Below, one piece after another: positions 7,801-16,038 of a DNA stretch of 21,991 bases. The stretch is from contig DNPN01000171.1 of assembly GCA_003501385.1 (NCBI GenBank), positions 1-21,991 on the forward strand, written 5' to 3'. Numbering within the stretch: the first letter of the stretch is position 1; each line of letters opens with the position of its first letter. The DNA comes from Rhizobium sp. Lineage in GTDB: Bacteria > Pseudomonadota > Alphaproteobacteria > Rhizobiales > Rhizobiaceae. A program made the position numbers and the translations under genes. A model generated the notes under the pieces. It saw only the letters and a program-made list of their open reading frames with translations, was not told where the DNA came from and searched no databases.

Positions 7801-8609
7801 CATCGGCACAGGATGCTGTATTTAACCAACAGTTTGGCAAGTCTGTCAGTAAATATGGCAATCCGCAGGATGCAGCGAGTGTCTGGTTTACCGGCAGGCC
7901 GCAGGCGCAAGGTGCGAATGCCAAGGATATTTTGGGCACCAGTGGTACGCAATATGTCGATAAGTTCAATTCAAGCTTATCGAAGGGAAGCGTGGAAATG
8001 GACTCTGTCACAAAAAGTATGGGTGGTTTCGGCTCTGGAATAAGCCAGGTTGGTAAATCACTTACTGGAAAATCGGGCGGGGTTGCCAATGTTGCCGGTG
8101 GCTTTGATTGGTCCAGCCTCACAAGTCCCAGCTTTAAAACCAATACGACGCTGAGCGATATTCTTGGCGCTCCGGGTGGTAAAACACCCGCTGGATTTTC
8201 CGGCAGCCAAGGTGGAGATTCTGGCATTTTCAGCCTTTTCGGCAGTCTGGCAAAAAGCTTTGGTGGGCTTTTCCACTTTGCCGATGGAACCGAAAGTGCG
8301 CCGGGCGGGGTGGCCATGGTGGGTGAGCGCGGGCGTGAGTTGGTCAATCTGCCGCGCGGCAGCCAGGTGGTGCCAAACCACCGGACGGAAAGCCTGATCG
8401 CAGCAAACAAAAATGGCAGTGCCGGTTTCTCAGGTCGGCAGGCGTCGCCGCAAGTCCATGTGACGATTATGGGCAACACCTATTCAGACGGGCATTTGCA
8501 AAGTTCGATCAATAGTGCTGTTCAGCAAGGGCTTCAGACACAGCAGATCAATAATCGACGTGGTGGCACCGGCATTGAATACGACCGTTGGAACAAGGAT
8601 AAGGGTTGA
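4869..8609 (+). CDS. tail length tape measure protein with lytic-transglycosylase-like domain
   Basis: This 1246-residue protein is the longest gene and follows the chaperones. Residues 1-350 are helical, with two tandem 95-residue units (148-242, 243-337). Residues about 355-390 (AYQAQDVITQAAMGGASP, then IALQQGPQAAMSFQGM) match the TMP_2 type of tape measure proteins. A hydrophobic stretch follows at about 390-426, then a long Gln/Ala-rich coiled region to about 830. Residues about 920-1035 (KDIESSGNYSALGP, RAYGAYQVMGSNIPSW) look like a soluble lytic transglycosylase-type domain, with E928 as candidate catalytic acid. Near the end GGVAMVGERGRELVNLPRGS (about 1146-1165) is the common tape measure C-terminal motif. 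It would set tail length and open peptidoglycan during DNA entry. Confidence 0.92.
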   Translation: MTVEINTLRVVSEMDSSSYEAGARQKAAADDVMVASAQKAGQAFTQLDQKISNSANATERLKRTYVDGYASAQRFNQAIDNLSRSIERGNISLEDASGVLDGIYRKHNMVADSSRFAAKGQLEFATAVDQLNAKLIAQQNIKPANQNLNLSGRINQSLNVQSDFGGASRSADIAAYASEMDKLQAKFDPLFAASQRYVGALNEINNAERVGAISASIATQQRLKEADAYRVLKNEILQANQSMSLAGRVNQSLNVRSDFGGASRSEDIAAYGSELDKLRAKYNPMFGVIREYKTELEDIRKAQKVGAIGADEMAAATSRLRQSTLGSIAALKGQKQGMSDGRQSFAATNIAYQAQDVITQAAMGGASPAMIALQQGPQAAMSFQGMSARQAISAIGGAAASIVSPISLATIAITGLLAAGIGYFSRISFGAKSADEVLKEHQLAIQKIKETYDAASKSRDQFGQRAQTELRYLSNTDQTQLQKSLEQSLKASSLKLTPAIDLSQYDYAGADIAGTQEQQFKDKYGAYSQAVFEFSQSAKVGAGDVAAFREEIQRIANIDPSNRVLQENAKSILDITNNASEAAKALEELTQKQREYEITFSRTQAAANMQKYNSENGEKMRDMQRQQNATLIGIGARSPQQLERAARAREEAKAVDPTESPQTRQFRIDSAGMIARRQAEQQLTQSQNERVRSLNASVDAQKNELSLIGKTGGELASLQMQYQLIASLRENAARTGAKVDEEEIAYIKQRADEAGRYVDQINKAKFQDDLSFQQRQLGRNAGDQQIATQLRGAGLPEDLKSGEANQLRSMAQQQAAKAQLNSFYSDFVSSLRNNGGDAGKAFGDAFKNTLLNSATKMGEQAMDKIFGWLVSGLQSQGGSQAGGVGGLVSKGLGFTGGVASQSFGGAANDNRSMTGSMSQYAAATKDIESSGNYSALGPVTKNGDRAYGAYQVMGSNIPSWTKQAVGQSMTAEEFLKNPSAQDAVFNQQFGKSVSKYGNPQDAASVWFTGRPQAQGANAKDILGTSGTQYVDKFNSSLSKGSVEMDSVTKSMGGFGSGISQVGKSLTGKSGGVANVAGGFDWSSLTSPSFKTNTTLSDILGAPGGKTPAGFSGSQGGDSGIFSLFGSLAKSFGGLFHFADGTESAPGGVAMVGERGRELVNLPRGSQVVPNHRTESLIAANKNGSAGFSGRQASPQVHVTIMGNTYSDGHLQSSINSAVQQGLQTQQINNRRGGTGIEYDRWNKDKG
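5310..5879 (+). repeat. tandem 285-bp coding repeat inside the tape measure gene
   Basis: Residues 148-242 and 243-337 align without gaps over most of their length. Both contain GRxNQSLNVxSDFGGASRS, then DIAAYxSExDKLxAK, then P-h-F, and end with an A-x-x-VGAI motif. The stretch AGCGATTTTGGTGGTGCCAG is identical in both copies at the DNA level, so the duplication is not very old. Each copy carries the known tape measure helix pattern once. Confidence 0.85.
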
Positions 8610-9373
8610 TCGTGGGTCGTTATACCAATCTGCTGACGCTTGACATTGATTTTATCAAGCCGGGATCGATGGAATTCGATGTGCAAGCCAATGCCATTGA
8701 TGGCGGACGAAACCTGCAAAATGAATCGATTTCATCAGAAATATCGGGTGGCGGTTTTGTCACTGCCACCTATGAAAATTGCTACGCGCAACAGCCTGAA
8801 GAGCATGAATATTTCACATGGCTTGCGTCCAGACTGAACGGCTCTTTCCGCTTTATCAACGTGCCGCTGAAGACGGATTGGCAGGGGCCTTTCCCTATCA
8901 TTGAGCGCCGCCCGGTCCCGATCATAACCGGGATTCCGCATTCCGATGGCTCGTTGTTTTCTGATTATTCCGGATATAGCCAGGCAACAGTTTTCGCAAC
9001 GGTGCTGGCAAACGCTGCGCTTAATTCAGGCCAACTGTCGGTGCGTCTTTACGGTGCGACCCGTAATATCCGGTGGTCTGATTGGTTCTCGATCTATCAT
9101 GAAACCAGCAAGGGTTGGCGTGCTTATCGCAATTGGGATGTGCTGACAATGTCGGCGCAAGGAACTGAAACCATCAGCGGGGCAGATTTGACCTATCGCG
9201 ATTATGTCCTCGCAATCCAGCCTGCGTTGCGCGAAGCGGTAACAGCCGGAACGCGGGTGGAATTTGCCAGACCGCGTTTTGTGGCGAAAATCGCGCCCGG
9301 GCAAAAAATTTCGACCAAGATTGAGAGTTTTTGGGTGACGCGACCAAACATGCAGTTTGTCGAGGCGTTTTGA
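8606..9373 (+). CDS. distal tail protein (Dit-like), probable
   Basis: The protein is about 255 residues, directly after the tape measure, where the distal tail protein or first tail-tip ring is encoded. It is beta-rich and aromatic, with segments YFTWLASRLNGSFRFINVPL (about 71-90), IPHSDGSLFSDYSGYSQ and a C-terminal GTRVEFARPRFVAKIAPGQ. The start is undecided: TTG 8606 has AAGGA six bases upstream, GTG 8612 has AAGGG six bases upstream; both overlap or abut the tape measure stop. No catalytic motif is seen. It probably forms the baseplate hub ring that connects tube and tip; the role rests on order and fold impression. Confidence 0.65.
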   Translation: MIVGRYTNLLTLDIDFIKPGSMEFDVQANAIDGGRNLQNESISSEISGGGFVTATYENCYAQQPEEHEYFTWLASRLNGSFRFINVPLKTDWQGPFPIIERRPVPIITGIPHSDGSLFSDYSGYSQATVFATVLANAALNSGQLSVRLYGATRNIRWSDWFSIYHETSKGWRAYRNWDVLTMSAQGTETISGADLTYRDYVLAIQPALREAVTAGTRVEFARPRFVAKIAPGQKISTKIESFWVTRPNMQFVEAF

Positions 9374-9376
9374 TCA

Positions 9377-9988
9377 ATGGCATATAGTGTCATTTATGTC
9401 CCAGAATCGATTACCAAAGAAATGGAGGGGTCGCATCAGCTTGGGATTTTCGTGAACATTCAGACGGACCCAGCTCTGCATTTATGGTTTGGGGTCAACG
9501 ATATTCCGGCACAAATTGATGCGGTTGACGCTGACGGCACTGTCTATCTCGGTTGTGGGTATCTCAACGGCCTTCCGACGTTGGAAACACAGATCAATGG
9601 CACATCCGATAGCATTGAGCTGTCATTGTCTGGGCTCAACCCGGCAACTGGAACGTCGTTGCTGAACAGCATTCCGGCTGTTCGAGGATGCGAAATCTAT
9701 ACTGGGCTGACAACGCTAGACCAATATTACCAGCCAATGTCAGCCATCATCCCGATATGGCAAGGAAAGGCATCGCACACCGCAATTGAAAGCCCTGCGG
9801 TCAGCGGAACCGACAACCGGTCCATGTCCATTTCTCTGGTCTGCACCACCGGATCGGACACGCGCTCGCGTCCATCGTATGCGCGCTGGTCAGATGCGCA
9901 GATTCAGGCAGAGCACCCGGGCGATTTATTCGGGCAGCAAACTTCCCGGCTTGCGCGTGGCGTTCAACCTGCTTGGCCAAATTTCTAG
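9377..9988 (+). CDS. tail hub-type minor tail protein
   Basis: This 203-residue beta-rich protein begins four bases after the preceding stop. The C-terminus (RPSYARWSDAQIQAEHPGDL) has the Y-x-x-W/Y-S-D-A-x-Q-x-x-x-x-PGD signature that I know from tail-tip hub proteins in phages and gene transfer agents of alphaproteobacteria. Residues 88-150 look like a strand-rich core (SGLNPATGTSLLNSIPAVRG). Its position between distal tail protein and the NlpC/P60-like protein matches that tail-tip order. There is no strong Shine-Dalgarno at the start; GAGG lies eleven bases upstream. Confidence 0.65.
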   Translation: MAYSVIYVPESITKEMEGSHQLGIFVNIQTDPALHLWFGVNDIPAQIDAVDADGTVYLGCGYLNGLPTLETQINGTSDSIELSLSGLNPATGTSLLNSIPAVRGCEIYTGLTTLDQYYQPMSAIIPIWQGKASHTAIESPAVSGTDNRSMSISLVCTTGSDTRSRPSYARWSDAQIQAEHPGDLFGQQTSRLARGVQPAWPNF

Positions 9989-9995
9989 AGGTATT

Positions 9996-10436
9996 ATGGA
10001 CATTCATCAATTCATTCGCGCACCGCATCGTTTTAGGTGGGGCGGTGCGGGCTTGCGCGCTGATGACCGGACGCGCGGCGATGATTGTATGACCTTTGCC
10101 GCGACTTGGTGCTTTGAAACGACAGGGATTGATCCTGCAAAAAACTTGCGTGGAACCTATCGTGACCGAGAGAGTGCGCATGCTGTGATGCAATCATTCG
10201 GTGGCCCGCTGTCATTTATGTCTGCGCATCTTGAGCCTCTTGGCGCAAAACGTGTGCAGGCTCCAGCGGATGGCGATATTGGCCTTTGTGAAATGCTTGC
10301 GGGCGAGACGACAGAATCCGTAACTCTGACATTGGTTGGTGCGGTTTGTTTTGGGCCTATCTGGGCATCAATTTCGCCGGTTGGAGTATCAATCCGCCCG
10401 GCCAAACCGGTTGCAGTCTGGAGGCTGCCAGCGTGA
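9996..10436 (+). CDS. tail-tip NlpC/P60-like (DUF6950-type) protein
   Basis: The protein has 146 residues from ATG 9996, which has AGAGG at 9987-9991; the frame is open further upstream but that part overlaps the previous gene and lacks a site. The N-terminal motif RGDDCMTFAATWCFETTG puts a cysteine (C31) in the place of the NlpC/P60 nucleophile, followed by DPAKNLRGTYRDRESA and a later PADGDIGL turn, as in the DUF6950 family of tail-tip proteins. The catalytic histidine expected after that turn is not visible: no His occurs beyond residue 80 or so. It may therefore be structural instead of an active peptidase. It overlaps the next gene by GTGA. Confidence 0.75.
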   Translation: MDIHQFIRAPHRFRWGGAGLRADDRTRGDDCMTFAATWCFETTGIDPAKNLRGTYRDRESAHAVMQSFGGPLSFMSAHLEPLGAKRVQAPADGDIGLCEMLAGETTESVTLTLVGAVCFGPIWASISPVGVSIRPAKPVAVWRLPA

Positions 10437-12697
10437 CCTATAGCAAAGAATGGTTTCCCAGAAATCTTTCTGAGAATGCAGAAAGTGCCGAGATTTTGCG
10501 GGTTGTGTGGACGCAGGATCTTCTGAACAGCACATTTTTGCGTAGAGGCCCGGCTGTGCATTATGACCCGATCTTCACACCGTTTTTTGCGTCAATCGGG
10601 TTGACGGGAACAATTGCAGGAACAACAATTGCTACTGCTGCGGTTGCATCTGCAATTGCAACAACGGCGTTGTCCATCGGGCTGCAATTGCTGTTGGCCC
10701 CAAAACCGCCAAAGCCCGATGATGGCAAGGTGCCGGTCACTCAAGCCGTGCCTTACAGGCAATGGGCCGTTGGCCGGTTGCGCGTTTCCGGGGCCTATAT
10801 GCTCTGGGAGGCGAAAGGATCTGCCCTTTATTCCGTGCAGGCGCTGACTGGCCATCGGATCCGCAACATAAACCGTTATTGGCTGCACGATGACGAAATC
10901 ACCGACAATATCGACGGTGACGGTTACACCAATTTTGGTGATGATCCTTACAAGAATAACGTGCGCGTATTTCATCGTTTGGGCCTCGATGTCGAAACGC
11001 CCTATTCTGAAATCGTCAACGGCTATAGTGGCGTTGATGGTCTCGGTGGCGAGGGTATTTGGACCAACCAGCATATCGGTCACGGCACTGCATCCGTTGC
11101 GATGGTTTGCAGGCAAGCCAAAGCATCCGAACAGGCGGCGCGCTTTCCGTTTGGTGCGCCGCGGCTATCTGTCGAAGTTGATGGAGCTTATGTCTGGGAT
11201 TTTCGTGATAGTGCGCAAGACCCTGAAAATCCGGAAACGTGGGTTTGGAGCCGAAATGGTGCGTTGATTTTGGCATGGAATCTGTGTTTCAACCCGTACG
11301 GAGAGCGCCGTGATTACAAGAAGGCCATCCTGCCGGTGCTGGATATGTGGCAGGAAGAGGCCAATATCTGCGATGAAGATGTGCCAACGGCTGCTGGTGG
11401 CACGGAAAAGCGCTATTGGGTCAGCGGGTTTGATACGACTGAGCACGATCCCAAGGTTAGCAACAACTACATCATGGCTGCCATGGATGGATGGATTTGT
11501 TATCGCGGCGACGGCGCTGTGCTTCTTACCGTTGGGAAATTTCGAGAGAGCCGCGTTGCCACTCTGACAGATGCCAACTTGATGGGCTATCGGATGCAGC
11601 ACGATGTGTTGCCGCAGGACGAATGCAACCGTCTGGTGCCAAAATTCAATTATCCAGATACGGATTATTCCGAATCCGATACCGACTTTTTCGAGGATGA
11701 AACCGCGCAGACAACAATTGGCCGTGTGTTGTCAAAAGAGGCAAATTATCTGTGGTGTACGCAATGGCGGCAGGCCCGCCGACTTGGCAAACGTGATTGG
11801 TTGCGCATCCGCCAGAAGGTCAGCGGCACATTCGATGTCAGGCTTTCCGGAATCAATGCCGTTTATGCTCGGTGGATTCGGTTGAGCACACCCATTGGCC
11901 TGCCGGATTACGATGGCACCTTGATCGAAAATAAAAAATCCGTTGTGGCCTTGACCAAGGGTGGTTTCACCATGAATTGGATGAAGCATCCAACTCCAGA
12001 AGAGATTGAAGCTTGGGATCCTGCAACAGATGAAGGGCAAAAGCCGCCTGTCCCGAGCAAGCCAAATCCGGCAAATCTGGACGCGCCCGTCATTTATTCG
12101 GTTGTGCCCAACGCCAGTGGCTCTGGGTCTGTTTATCTCGCGATAAGGATAATTGACCCGGGCGATGACAGTCTGTCGCTTAAAATACGCTATCGTCTCG
12201 AAGACAACGGTTCTGGTGTGTCAGGAGACTGGGTCTATCAAACGTTTTCTGAATTCACGGCTTCAGGCGGCTATATTGATGTCAGTTCGACCACCGTGCC
12301 GAGCAATACCACGCTCGAAGTGCAGGCAGTTTGGTTTACGGCCGCAGGCAAATATTCGGACTATTCGGCAACCGATACCGTTTTCACAACGGCTGACCCA
12401 ACAGCACCAAACTCTGTGTCGGTTACCAGCGTCATGACTGGCGTTCCGGGCGAAGTCACAATTCGTTGGACCGCGCCAAACAGCACCAATTATGCCGGTG
12501 CAAAGGTCTATTGGAACACAGTCAACAATCCATCGACGGCGACATTCAATAGCCCGCAGGAGTATGGCACTCCCAACAGCTCTTACAGCCGCACAATCAC
12601 ACTTTCCGCAGGCACATATTACGGGTGGGTTTCATCCGTGAATGCTTCCGGTGTTGAAGGCACAAAGACCGCCACGGGCGTGTTTACCGTCTCCTGA
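10433..12697 (+). CDS. central tail hub / host-specificity fibre protein with FN3-like C-terminus
   Basis: The start is GTG 10433, overlapping the previous TGA (10434-10436) and preceded by GGAGG at about 10420; this gives 754 residues. A glycine- and alanine-rich hydrophobic stretch at about 49-85, then PKPPKPDDGKVPVTQAVPYR, is typical of lambda gpJ-like central tip proteins of alphaproteobacterial phages. The middle (about 90-540) is a beta-rich hub with many aromatics. Residues about 545-640 and 655-754 look like two fibronectin type III-like repeats (APVIYSVVPN and PNSVSVTSVMTGVPGEVTIRW). It closes the tail tip and carries the fibre or spike outward. Confidence 0.82.
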   Translation: MTYSKEWFPRNLSENAESAEILRVVWTQDLLNSTFLRRGPAVHYDPIFTPFFASIGLTGTIAGTTIATAAVASAIATTALSIGLQLLLAPKPPKPDDGKVPVTQAVPYRQWAVGRLRVSGAYMLWEAKGSALYSVQALTGHRIRNINRYWLHDDEITDNIDGDGYTNFGDDPYKNNVRVFHRLGLDVETPYSEIVNGYSGVDGLGGEGIWTNQHIGHGTASVAMVCRQAKASEQAARFPFGAPRLSVEVDGAYVWDFRDSAQDPENPETWVWSRNGALILAWNLCFNPYGERRDYKKAILPVLDMWQEEANICDEDVPTAAGGTEKRYWVSGFDTTEHDPKVSNNYIMAAMDGWICYRGDGAVLLTVGKFRESRVATLTDANLMGYRMQHDVLPQDECNRLVPKFNYPDTDYSESDTDFFEDETAQTTIGRVLSKEANYLWCTQWRQARRLGKRDWLRIRQKVSGTFDVRLSGINAVYARWIRLSTPIGLPDYDGTLIENKKSVVALTKGGFTMNWMKHPTPEEIEAWDPATDEGQKPPVPSKPNPANLDAPVIYSVVPNASGSGSVYLAIRIIDPGDDSLSLKIRYRLEDNGSGVSGDWVYQTFSEFTASGGYIDVSSTTVPSNTTLEVQAVWFTAAGKYSDYSATDTVFTTADPTAPNSVSVTSVMTGVPGEVTIRWTAPNSTNYAGAKVYWNTVNNPSTATFNSPQEYGTPNSSYSRTITLSAGTYYGWVSSVNASGVEGTKTATGVFTVS

Positions 12698-12762
12698 CCT
12701 GCAATCCAAAAATCACGTTGACTCTGGCTATGTGCTGGAGCGAATAAGCATGGAGAATTTCA

Positions 12763-15700
12763 ATGGCTGGCGAGATCCAAGCTGCATTCGATTCTGTATA
12801 TCAAGACGGCCCTTCCAATGCCCCAGACAATCCCATCAAACCACTAATTCGTACGCAGATTGGTACTCTGCTTGAAAGCAAGATTTCTGGGCTTGAAGCC
12901 ATCGTTGGTGACCTTGAATCATCTGGCGCTCTAATAGGCGTCGAAGATTTGCCAAGTGCTGGCGAGAAATTTGACGATTGCAAGGCGCTAAATCTCAACA
13001 CCTCTGTCTCGGGTGCAACGACCACTTTTTCTGTCGAAGGCTACCCAATCGGCTTTGTTGTTCCCTCAAATTCAGACGGCCATTCGGCTAACATCTCTAC
13101 CTATCCTCTCTCGGACCCAAACGAAATAGCAGCTTTGGCGGGGAGAACAATTTATATCACTGCCGTATTCGACGCGACTTCCGGTTTTCTTGACCGCGTT
13201 CCACTCAGCACGGCTTACGTGGACATCGGGCGTGGGCAGGGTGTTAATGGCGGAAATCTGATTTCTGATACGCAAGTTGGTGGGACACTGACGAGAACGG
13301 TAGGGTATACTGTTATTGGCAATGAATCTGCAATTGGGCTGATAGCGCAAGTTTCTCTCGCAGCCGTCGCCGCGCCATCGATCGCATCTCTAACACTGCG
13401 TTCGGTCACCTATCGCGTTGTAAGTACTCCAAGCGCATCGTCTGGTTCAGAGAATATCGAGCTTGCTCTTCGTGGTATGGCGCAATCACGTTTTGGCGTC
13501 TCTATCACAGATGAGAAATACGAAAATTCTGGAGTAGTTGCGGCTGGAGTTTCATGGCTGCGTGACGCAGATACCAATTATATCAACGGATGGTCTATAC
13601 CAGCCGGGACAGCGGGTGGATTCACTTATATTAATTCGGTCTGGTATCCGGAGGATAATGACGCGCTTTATCTCGGTGGCGCGAACATTCGCGTTACTAT
13701 TGTGCTTGAAACCTCACCTGATTATGCAAGAGTGGTTACTCCCCTAGTCGGGGCATTCATTCGCCCAACAGGTGGTGCGATATTGACTGACCATCGTATT
13801 CTTTCACAGTATAGGTCAAGCACTATCAGGACGTACGTAGTAGAAGGTATTGCTGCGACCGGCTTAGAACAGTTCAACGTTACACTGCAAAACGGCGTGC
13901 AGTCTGGAGGTGTTGTCTCTAGTGACATGACCACATTGACGACTGATACAATGACGATTCTCAATGTCATCGTTGAGGTCATTGATGCTCCAATTGCTGG
14001 AATTACGGGCGCAATGGCAACAGCAAAACTGAGGTCGAATATCACTTCACGACTCGCGATGAAGCGCAATCAACTCCGCGCAAGTGAAAAAAACAAGACA
14101 GTTAAGGTTGCCCCTTCGGGAGGAGATTTTACAAGTCTCGCAACAGCGATGGCGGGAACCGGGGCTGGTGTTCGCTTCGCTATCGACGGAACCTATTCTC
14201 AAGCTGGATCCAGCTCACCGTTTTTCTTCCCAACGCTGGATGATCTGGAATTTGCAGGCGTCGGTCAGCGCAAGCCGGTCTTTGCCTTCACTCAAGCGCA
14301 AAATGCAACATTGGCAAATATAACCAGCAATTCGACCTGCGATTCTCACTATAATGCCGTGTTTCGCAATCTGTGGATGACGGCAGAAAATGCCCGCTAT
14401 GTCATCCATGCCGATGCCTCCAATTCGTTCTTTCGCAAGAAAACCGTGTTCGAAGAATGTTACCTCGAGCATAAAGGCAATGAGTCTGCCAGAGCCTATG
14501 TCGTCGCGAATGGTGGCACAAGCAGCGATGTCTGGTCCAACTGTTATGCTGTGGGTGCTGGCATTCCGGACGGTGGTGCAATGGTCGTGCGCAACTCCGT
14601 CCTGCTGGGGTATAATGCGGATGCGCTGCATTGCCATAATTGGGGGCCGTGTGAGCAGCCTGTAACCCTTGACGTTGAAGGCTGTATCCTTGACGCGAGA
14701 CCTCTGAGCGCAGGCTCCAGCAAATATTCGTTCTATTGGGGCAATTTAGGATCATTGCAGAACGATGTCGTACGAGTGGTTGGCAACACACTTGGTGGAC
14801 CGGTGGCACTCGGCTCGTCACCTTGGCTTCTTACTGACCCTGCCCAGGTGCCTGCGAATAAAATGCTCGCGTCGGTGACCGGCTATAGCAACACTCCAGC
14901 GCCATACGTTTTAGAGGATGATGGATCGCGTGCGCTGCGCATCACCAGCGCTACCACTGGCACATCGTCTTCTGTGGTTGTCTCTGGAACTGGTGCTGAT
15001 GCTTTGTTTGGTGGCTCTATCGATGTGGCTGGTGCTGTCGGCCTCGCGGGCGCAAGCTATGGCTATCTCGATTGCGGTGATCACCTTGTTGGGCAGAATG
15101 CCGATCAGGCCGTGACACAGATAGGAAAACGTCTTGGCAATTGCTCGTCTGTCAACAAGACGTTGACCGTTCTTATTGATGGATCAACCACTAAAACAGT
15201 CACCTTCAATCAGGATTATACGTCCGTCAGCAACACGACGATCCTGGCCTCGATCAATACGGCACTTGGCAGCTCCGCGACGGCTGATCTATTCAATGTC
15301 AACGAGCTATTCCGGCCTCGGTTCACCGACGAGGAGCGGCGCGTCTATAATGCTGGCGCGACAACAATCAAACGCAAGATGGCTGTGGCTTGGGCGACGA
15401 ACGGCCAGCCGCAGTCAAGAATCATGACGGCAGCCGATCCATTGCGTCTCTTTGCAGGCATCGCTTATGAGGACATCAGACCGGGCACATGGGGCCGCGT
15501 AAAGTCAGCGGGCATGGTGCGCGTTGCCATGGATCTGCTGCGCTCGGATAGCGGTGCATTTGTGCATGGTGATGCTTTCGGCGTCGGTGCAACAGATGGG
15601 CAATGGGTCAAGTCACCAGGTGTACCGCTGTTATTTGCCGTCAACAATGCTGACGTGCGGTTCGGGACATTCGATAATGATACGGCCTGGACGAGTTTCA

Positions 15701-16035
15701 CGCCGACTATATTGTCTCAAACAGGAACATTGACTACGGCGGCCGGGACAGGGCGTTGGAGACGTGTCGGTAGGCAAATCCATCTACAGGTCTCAGTCAC
15801 AATCACCACGAACGGCACGGGTGCGGGCTCAGTCCGAATCATGAATCTACCAGCTGTCAGCGCTGCCGCGCCTTACGTTCTCATTGGTAGAGAAAGCGCA
15901 CTGAATGGCAAGGCACTGCTGGGTTCTATCAATTCAAGTTCCAGTTTCATGTCAATCACCAACTACGATAACAGCTATCCTGGTGCCGACGGCGCGGCAC
16001 TCAACATCACCGGCTGCTACGAGGCAGCCGCGTAA
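12763..16035 (+). CDS. tail spike / fibre protein, receptor-binding, beta-helix
   Basis: This 1090-residue protein follows a 65-bp gap, with GGAGA upstream of the ATG. The N-terminus (about 1-60) is a short helical attachment piece. Residues 70-430 are repeated beta-sandwich-like segments. From about 447 (VKVAPSGGDFTSLATAM) to about 690 the pattern is that of right-handed beta-helix, pectate-lyase-like spikes, with Asn/Gly turns. Residues about 870-960 (IKRKMAVAWATNG to LLFAVNNADVRFG) form a small beta domain, and 965-1090 (TAWTSFTPTI, then LHLQVSVTI-like strands) a jelly-roll-type tip. Whether it degrades polysaccharide is not shown. Its last 86 bp recur at 17246-17331. Confidence 0.85.
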   Translation: MAGEIQAAFDSVYQDGPSNAPDNPIKPLIRTQIGTLLESKISGLEAIVGDLESSGALIGVEDLPSAGEKFDDCKALNLNTSVSGATTTFSVEGYPIGFVVPSNSDGHSANISTYPLSDPNEIAALAGRTIYITAVFDATSGFLDRVPLSTAYVDIGRGQGVNGGNLISDTQVGGTLTRTVGYTVIGNESAIGLIAQVSLAAVAAPSIASLTLRSVTYRVVSTPSASSGSENIELALRGMAQSRFGVSITDEKYENSGVVAAGVSWLRDADTNYINGWSIPAGTAGGFTYINSVWYPEDNDALYLGGANIRVTIVLETSPDYARVVTPLVGAFIRPTGGAILTDHRILSQYRSSTIRTYVVEGIAATGLEQFNVTLQNGVQSGGVVSSDMTTLTTDTMTILNVIVEVIDAPIAGITGAMATAKLRSNITSRLAMKRNQLRASEKNKTVKVAPSGGDFTSLATAMAGTGAGVRFAIDGTYSQAGSSSPFFFPTLDDLEFAGVGQRKPVFAFTQAQNATLANITSNSTCDSHYNAVFRNLWMTAENARYVIHADASNSFFRKKTVFEECYLEHKGNESARAYVVANGGTSSDVWSNCYAVGAGIPDGGAMVVRNSVLLGYNADALHCHNWGPCEQPVTLDVEGCILDARPLSAGSSKYSFYWGNLGSLQNDVVRVVGNTLGGPVALGSSPWLLTDPAQVPANKMLASVTGYSNTPAPYVLEDDGSRALRITSATTGTSSSVVVSGTGADALFGGSIDVAGAVGLAGASYGYLDCGDHLVGQNADQAVTQIGKRLGNCSSVNKTLTVLIDGSTTKTVTFNQDYTSVSNTTILASINTALGSSATADLFNVNELFRPRFTDEERRVYNAGATTIKRKMAVAWATNGQPQSRIMTAADPLRLFAGIAYEDIRPGTWGRVKSAGMVRVAMDLLRSDSGAFVHGDAFGVGATDGQWVKSPGVPLLFAVNNADVRFGTFDNDTAWTSFTPTILSQTGTLTTAAGTGRWRRVGRQIHLQVSVTITTNGTGAGSVRIMNLPAVSAAAPYVLIGRESALNGKALLGSINSSSSFMSITNYDNSYPGADGAALNITGCYEAAA

Positions 16036-16037
16036 CG
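15952..16037 (+). repeat. direct repeat copy A: functional 3' end of the tail spike gene
   Basis: This 86-bp stretch encodes the last residues of the tail spike (SITNYDNSYPGADGAALN and onward) plus TAA and two further bases. It matches 17246-17331 with four mismatches: C/T at 15972, C/T at 15979, G/A at 16023 and G/T at 16027. Similarity stops sharply at both edges. Direct orientation, 1294 bp apart. Confidence 0.9.
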
Positions 16038-16038
16038 G

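Noticed and set aside
7718..8479. Minus-strand ORF of 253 residues inside the tape measure gene
   Set aside because: It is antisense to the transglycosylase-like and C-terminal parts of a well-supported gene and is proline-rich low-complexity sequence with no recognised motif.
9786..9995. Longer N-terminus for the NlpC/P60-like gene
   Set aside because: This 70-codon extension overlaps the preceding hub gene fully, has no ribosome-binding site and does not look like protein; ATG 9996 with AGAGG is better.
10346..10432. Longer N-terminus for the central fibre gene
   Set aside because: It overlaps the previous gene and lacks a site; GTG 10433 overlaps the stop as GTGA and has GGAGG at the right distance.
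12698..12762. Promoter TTGACT at 12718 ahead of the tail spike
   Set aside because: The -35-like box is fair, but the sequence at 17-18 bp spacing (GAATAA) is a poor -10 element.
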